A program made the translations under genes and the position numbers. A stretch of 64,000 nt of DNA from Achatina immaculata (lineage: Eukaryota; Mollusca; Gastropoda; Stylommatophora; Achatinidae). Every line of letters begins with the position of its first letter. Position 1 is the stretch's first letter. Shown here in pieces: positions 59,372 through 64,000 of the stretch. The DNA lies in the NCBI GenBank assembly GCA_009760885.1, contig CM019708.1:12406431-12470430 (forward strand). Reading direction: 5' to 3'. Under the pieces are notes generated by a model. That model was not told the origin of the DNA. It made no database searches and saw only the letters and a list, made by a program, of their open reading frames with translations.

Positions 59372-60500
59372 TATCCTGTTTCCGTCCATTTGTTTTATTT
59401 TCAGCATTTGTTGTGGGGTTTTTTATTTTTTGGTTTTATTTCATGTTTCATGTGGTATGACTGTGATTTTTTTTTTCAACGATTAATTTCCCATGTGAAT
59501 CTTCAGTTTGAATTGGGAATTGTTTTGATATCATTACATATTTATATGTGTTTTCATACATATTTATATGTATGCATGATGAGTTTTCAACTGGGCAAGG
59601 CATGCTCTAAAAAAGTCTTGGTGCACCTACATTTAGTAGTAGTATATCTAGTATTTGTAGGATTTTTTTGGTTTGTTTTTGCAGCAGTATAGAGAAAAGT
59701 ACGATAAAGGAAGAGAACACAGTTTTGTAGGATTAGATTTTTTCAAGGTCTGATCCTACAAAATTGTGTTCTCTTACTTTACCATATGAAAGCCTCGTTG
59801 TTTCCTATTTATAAAAAAATTGTGTAGGGAAAAGTAGTGTCTGTGAGATTAAGAAGCAAAGAATAATCAACAGGGTGAGGTAAAAGTCACCATCCAAACA
59901 TTGGCAGAGACAGTAACCCACATTTGGGTGACTTGCCAGTAAGATATACAGTTAATGCTTGTTACCGTTACAGCCAGTGTTTATATGGAGATTTTTACCT
60001 CAATGTGTATATTAATCTATTGATTTTTACTGCTTTAGATATTGTTAAGAAGGTGTTTAACTGTAACCCTCACAAGCAAAACTCAAGAGCACATAACTGC
60101 TCTTGTAACAAACACAGCTGCCATGTTTTACTGAGAAATGCTGTGATACCTGTTGTTAGTGTTTTCAGCACTTTAAAAATATTGAACTTCCAGCAGCAGA
60201 ACAAAGCAAAATTATATGACTTCGGTTATTTTTTTATTTTTTAAAATATTTTTGAACTGCTACTTATACTGTCAATGTTATGATAAAGAGTCTAGATGAT
60301 CGCCAGTTTATGGCGGCCTTTGTTGTTCATTTCGATGTAAACCTTATCACAGATCTATTTTTTAGTTCCCTATGATGTTATTGCTTTGCACAGATATTAT
60401 TGTGCTGAAAAGATTTGTGTCATTTCTGCCAATGCAAAAATGTGTTCGATTTTGTATAAAACAAAGAAAAGTGATCTCCTCTTTGTAAAGAGAAGTGCAG
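59372..60500 (+). other. Probable PLK1 3' UTR region
   Basis: T-rich sequence after the stop, with the hairpin at 59711-59775. No canonical AATAAA was found before 61884, so the 3' end is undefined. Confidence 0.4.
59711..59775 (+). repeat. 27-bp inverted repeat (hairpin) in PLK1 3' UTR region
   Basis: Arms 59711-59737 and 59749-59775 are separated by an 11-nt loop. Of 27 pairs, 25 are Watson-Crick and the other two would be G-U wobbles in RNA. Pairing weakly extends outward for ~8 nt. The arms are two opposed copies of the end of the SINE-like repeat also at 29400-29435 and 30595-30635. It lies ~340 nt after the PLK1 stop. Confidence 0.75.
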
Positions 60501-61839
60501 CGGTGGATAGGCAGTGTCATTAATCCCGGTAGCCCTGCTTGATCTAGCAGTTTCGTGGATGCTTTGTTTGTGCTGACGTACCGGAGAAAGAAAACGGAAG
60601 GATATTTCTTTTTGTTTTAAATATTTCCAGATTTACTACTCTTCACCTTTTTATTTTTTAAATGAAGGTTGAAGTAAACAGGTAGTTTCAGGTGTTGTGT
60701 AAGTCTGAGTAGGAGGTTGAGAAGAAAAGAGTGATTAGAAGATTCTTCTTGGAAACTTTGTCAGACCAAGAGAGCTAGGTCCAGAAACATGAACACCCCC
60801 AGCTAGGAAGAGAGAGAGATCTGATTTGATAAAAAAAATGATGTGGATTTTTTGTTGTTTTATAGACATTGATAAATATAAGTAGGCTGCCGTTATTGGG
60901 GAGTACACGTGTAGAAATGAAAGAGTTTTTTTTTTTTTTTTTTAGCTATCCTGCCAGCCAAGCAGCTTTTCATTGTCTCTAACAACACTGATATCACCAG
61001 GTTTTTTGTTTTTTTTTAGATCAATGGATAGCTATTTATAGGTTTTTTTTTTAATAGTTTGGTGTTACAAGACACAGGGTCTTTGTGTTGCATGGAATTT
61101 CTCTTTTTTTTTTTTTGTGCGAGTTTTATAAGTAGTAGCCTTATAAGAGTAAGAGTGATGATGACTGGTATGATGTTCATTCCTTTCTTGTTCCTCACTT
61201 CATTATGAGTTTAGATCTGTCTTGGCCTAATCATGTCAGCTTTGTTTTTTATTTCTTCTGTAGATTTTATTGATGTCTCTCACAGTTACTCCCCGCTCCA
61301 TTTGATTTGAAATACTTCCATTGTTAAGGGAGCATAAAGGTGTCTTCTTCATCCTTAATGTGTGCTTCAGTCATGTTTGTGTCCTCTTAAAAGTTATCAT
61401 TCATATTGTTAATATTTGTTGTTTTGATGGTTGCTTTCTATATATTCTTTCATTGGAGTGTTCATTTATGTTCAGTAGTGGTGACTTTCTGCATTTGACT
61501 TGTGTGCTTCAGAACCATATAGGTAAGTAGTTGGCATTATTTTTATATATAGTGCGTCTTCAAGAGGACAGTTGTCACTGCTGTTAAAATGAAAAATGTC
61601 TGCAAGTTAAAAAAAAATAGGAGCAAATCAAAAAGCAACTGCAAACTAAGGAACATAACCATTGAGGGGAAAAAAATGGAAAGAGTTTGTAACTTAACAA
61701 ATTGAGATTTTTTCATATTTTTTTTTATTGATTACATCCCTTGATGTAGGCTTTTCTGATTAGTCCAAGTGTTTATAGCAATACTTGTGGGTTTCTGCCT
61801 CACACTTCTTTAGACTTGGCCAGACAGAGAGACAGAAGA
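60501..61839. other. Intergenic or distal 3' UTR
   Basis: T-runs near 60925, 61045 and 61100; no element recognised. Confidence 0.35.
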
Positions 61840-61990
61840 AACAAGAATAGATATTACACAAGTCAAAATTAATCAGATCTGAGAATAAATATTACAAAAA
61901 TTAAAATTCATAAGAAGTGAGAATAGATATTACAAAATTAATAAGAAATGATAATAGATGTTACAAAAGTAAAAATTCAGAAGATAATAG
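61840..61990. repeat. ~37-bp degenerate tandem repeat
   Basis: Four units on 'gagaatagatattacaaaa' and 'ttaaaattcataagaa'. An AATAAA at 61884 lies inside. Confidence 0.7.
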
Positions 61991-62264
61991 GGTTCAGATA
62001 TTCTGCGTTGACAACGATCCTTTTTTTAAAAAAAAATTATATTTGGCATTAGACTTGTAAAATATGTTTAATCTGCTTTCCTTCTTAGCCAGACGTGGTG
62101 CTGACCACGTCATCTTCTAGTATAGTGGTCTTAGCCTAGGGTTCATGGGCCGGGGGAATCTGTGGAAGGATTTTTACAGGCCAGCAAATGGACTGGCTCA
62201 GTTTTGTAAAATCTTGGCATCATCTGGGTTATATTTATTGCTGTATTTTCAGTGAGTGGCCCAC

Positions 62265-62352
62265 AGCTATTCTCAGGCCGAAAAGGGGGTCCCAAGCTGT
62301 TCTTGGGCCAGAAAGAGGGTCCACAGGTGATCTCAGGTTAGAAAGGGGGTTA
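62265..62352. repeat. ~31-bp tandem triplication
   Basis: Three units on 'ttctcaggccgaaaaggggg' and 'tccacaggtga'. The upstream block 62095-62260 shares tgctgaccacgtca with SINE2. Confidence 0.7.
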
Positions 62353-63279
62353 TTTTATTTTTAATTATGCTAAATAACTGACAGCTGTCTATTACCTACC
62401 TTCAGGTTGATGAAACAGAGCCCAAAAAAAAAAAGACAAACATTTGAGCTAGGACTCATTAAACAGTGCACACAGTTTTAGCTTGACTTTTCATGCTGAG
62501 ATTGTGCTCACCAAATGGTTGTCTCACTCATAAGCAGCTGCTCTGACTGTGTAAGGAAGGGCCAGGCCTGACAAGGACTCAGGCTGAGGGTGTAGGAAAG
62601 TCTGAGCTTCATTCAGGTCACAGGACACCAGGCTAGCATGACCTGGGTTTTACATGTTAGGGGAGAAGGACTTAAGTCACAGCTAAATGTTGGTTTCTTT
62701 TTATTTTTTGTTTTTGTTTTTGCTTGTTTTTGCATTTTTTAAAAAACTTATTTCACAAGGCCATCTTTATCATCCACTTGAGGCCATATTTGCTTATTTC
62801 CACTTCATTTATATTGTGTATATATATATATATATTAGGTGGAAGTTTGCCGGGGTTTACATTTCATTGCGTTAGTATGAATGTAATGTGAGTCTTTTTC
62901 TTCTGAAATTGTTTAGATTGTCATCTCACAGATCCCCAGTAGTGTTTGAAGTGAGACGTTTTCTTGATCACCTGCGTGGTTTTTTTTTTTTAAAATTTTG
63001 GACTGATTTTTTTGGTTTTTTTGAGCTGGTTTGACACTAGTCCATTGATCATGTGTGTTACATTTTTGTTATAATGTTTATTATTTTTATGATACTGTGT
63101 GAGACTTTGGCAACAAACAAAAGAATGAAGTAGTTTTTGGAAGCAAAAGTGATTTTTTTTTTTTTTTTTTGAGAGAGAGAGAGAGAGAGATATACAAATT
63201 GAAACATATCCTGGAATACCACAAAAGTAAATTAAGTTCTCAGAGAAATATCCGAATGAACAGACCACATGGCATAGAA

Positions 63280-63480
63280 TAGCATCCGATCTTACAAAAT
63301 CACTAGTCTCCCATGATGAAAGTTGGAGGTTTGAATCATAGTCACCCATCTGTAGAAATGGGTACCTGACTTCATCTGGAGCTGGGGAAGGAAAGGCAGT
63401 CGAGTGTGATGCTGACCACATCACCCTCTAGTATGCTGACCACATCACCCTCTAGTGTGCTGACCACATCACCCTCTAGG
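63280..63480 (+). mobile_element. SINE2 copy with 24-bp terminal repeats
   Basis: Shares cccatgatgaaagttgg, gaggtttgaatc (B-box-like) and gagctggggaaggaaa with 50630. Its 3' end ctgaccacatcaccctctag is repeated three times (63411-63479). Confidence 0.65.
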
Positions 63481-63689
63481 CCAAAGAAAGTATGAACACT
63501 ACTCTCTTCTCTCTTTCTCTCCCCCCCCCCCCCCTCCAAGACATGTCAGGGTTACATTACTTTTTAAAAAACATAAAATGCTGCACAAACTGCCCCAGCA
63601 TGGCTGCCAGTGAATGAAGTATGGCTGAGAGATTGAGTGGTGAATCTGGTTGTAGACAAACAAATCCAGAATATTTGTGGAGATGGATA

Positions 63690-63812
63690 GAAGATATACA
63701 TATATATATGTCTGTGGATGCAGCAGCAGGCCATCTTGTTCACAGCCGAGAGGCCTACAGGAGTGCTATTTGGGAGGCAAAGTTCCGCAAGGGACATGCA
63801 AATGAATGAATG
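63690..63812 (+). mobile_element. LINE C 3'-end copy
   Basis: DAAAGHLVHSREAYRSAIWE then AKFRKGHANE and an ATGA tail. 5'-truncated. Confidence 0.82.
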
Positions 63813-64000
63813 GATAGAAGATGTGGCTGCAATCTGGGATCACATGCTAAATATCTGACCCAGAATTTTTAATTTTGGTGGCATTATTGTGAGAAAAAAG
63901 TGTACAAGATCAAGTTAAAAAAGTAACAGTTTTGCTCAGATTTGAAATTTAGGAGTAGACCATTGTAGTACTACAGATATATAATGCCCTTTGTGCTTAG
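63813..64000. other. Window end
   Basis: Nothing recognised. Confidence 0.3.

Overview
The window is eukaryotic and looks like an invertebrate bilaterian genome, most likely a mollusc. That is inferred from intron-rich genes with GT-AG splicing, a Polo-like kinase 1 protein close to the vertebrate form, and a crowded mix of LINE, Penelope, mariner, hAT and tRNA-SINE relics plus many minisatellites. No rRNA, intact tRNA gene, CRISPR array, operon or virus was recognised.

Two protein-coding genes are supported, both rebuilt exon by exon. (1) On the minus strand, nine coding exons between 14893 and 611 give the first 494 codons of a SEC14/CRAL-TRIO plus spectrin-repeat protein. The resemblance is to the Trio/DBL/puratrophin (PLEKHG4)/SESTD1 group. 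The gene runs off the left edge. (2) On the plus strand, thirteen coding exons from 32082 to 59371 encode a complete 610-residue Polo-like kinase 1 with kinase domain, T-loop, destruction box and two polo boxes. Every exon joins in frame. Upstream lie two CCAAT boxes and a CHR (TTTGAA), the arrangement known from G2/M genes.

Layout: 1-14.9 kb is the minus-strand gene with minisatellites and LINE fragments in its introns. 15-32 kb is intergenic: hAT-like MITE, LINE B, an old mariner, microsatellites, a hammerhead-like core, and a tandem duplication just upstream of PLK1. 32-59.4 kb is PLK1. Its introns hold most of the striking structure: a three-level nest (Penelope-like element broken by a mariner, itself broken by a LINE) in intron 9, 1.6 kb and 1.3 kb minisatellites in intron 10, and SINE, LINE and hAT insertions with readable target-site duplications in introns 4 and 6. 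59.4-64 kb is the probable PLK1 3' UTR, with a 27-bp hairpin, then repeat-rich DNA.

Nearly all other open frames are LINE C-termini or by-products of tandem repeats. LINE families are given working letters (A to J) by shared 3' ends and protein tails; these are local labels, not database names. No new multi-gene system was found. The strongest new observations are structural: the nested transposons with exact junctions, the 3' UTR hairpin, and the conserved promoter layout.
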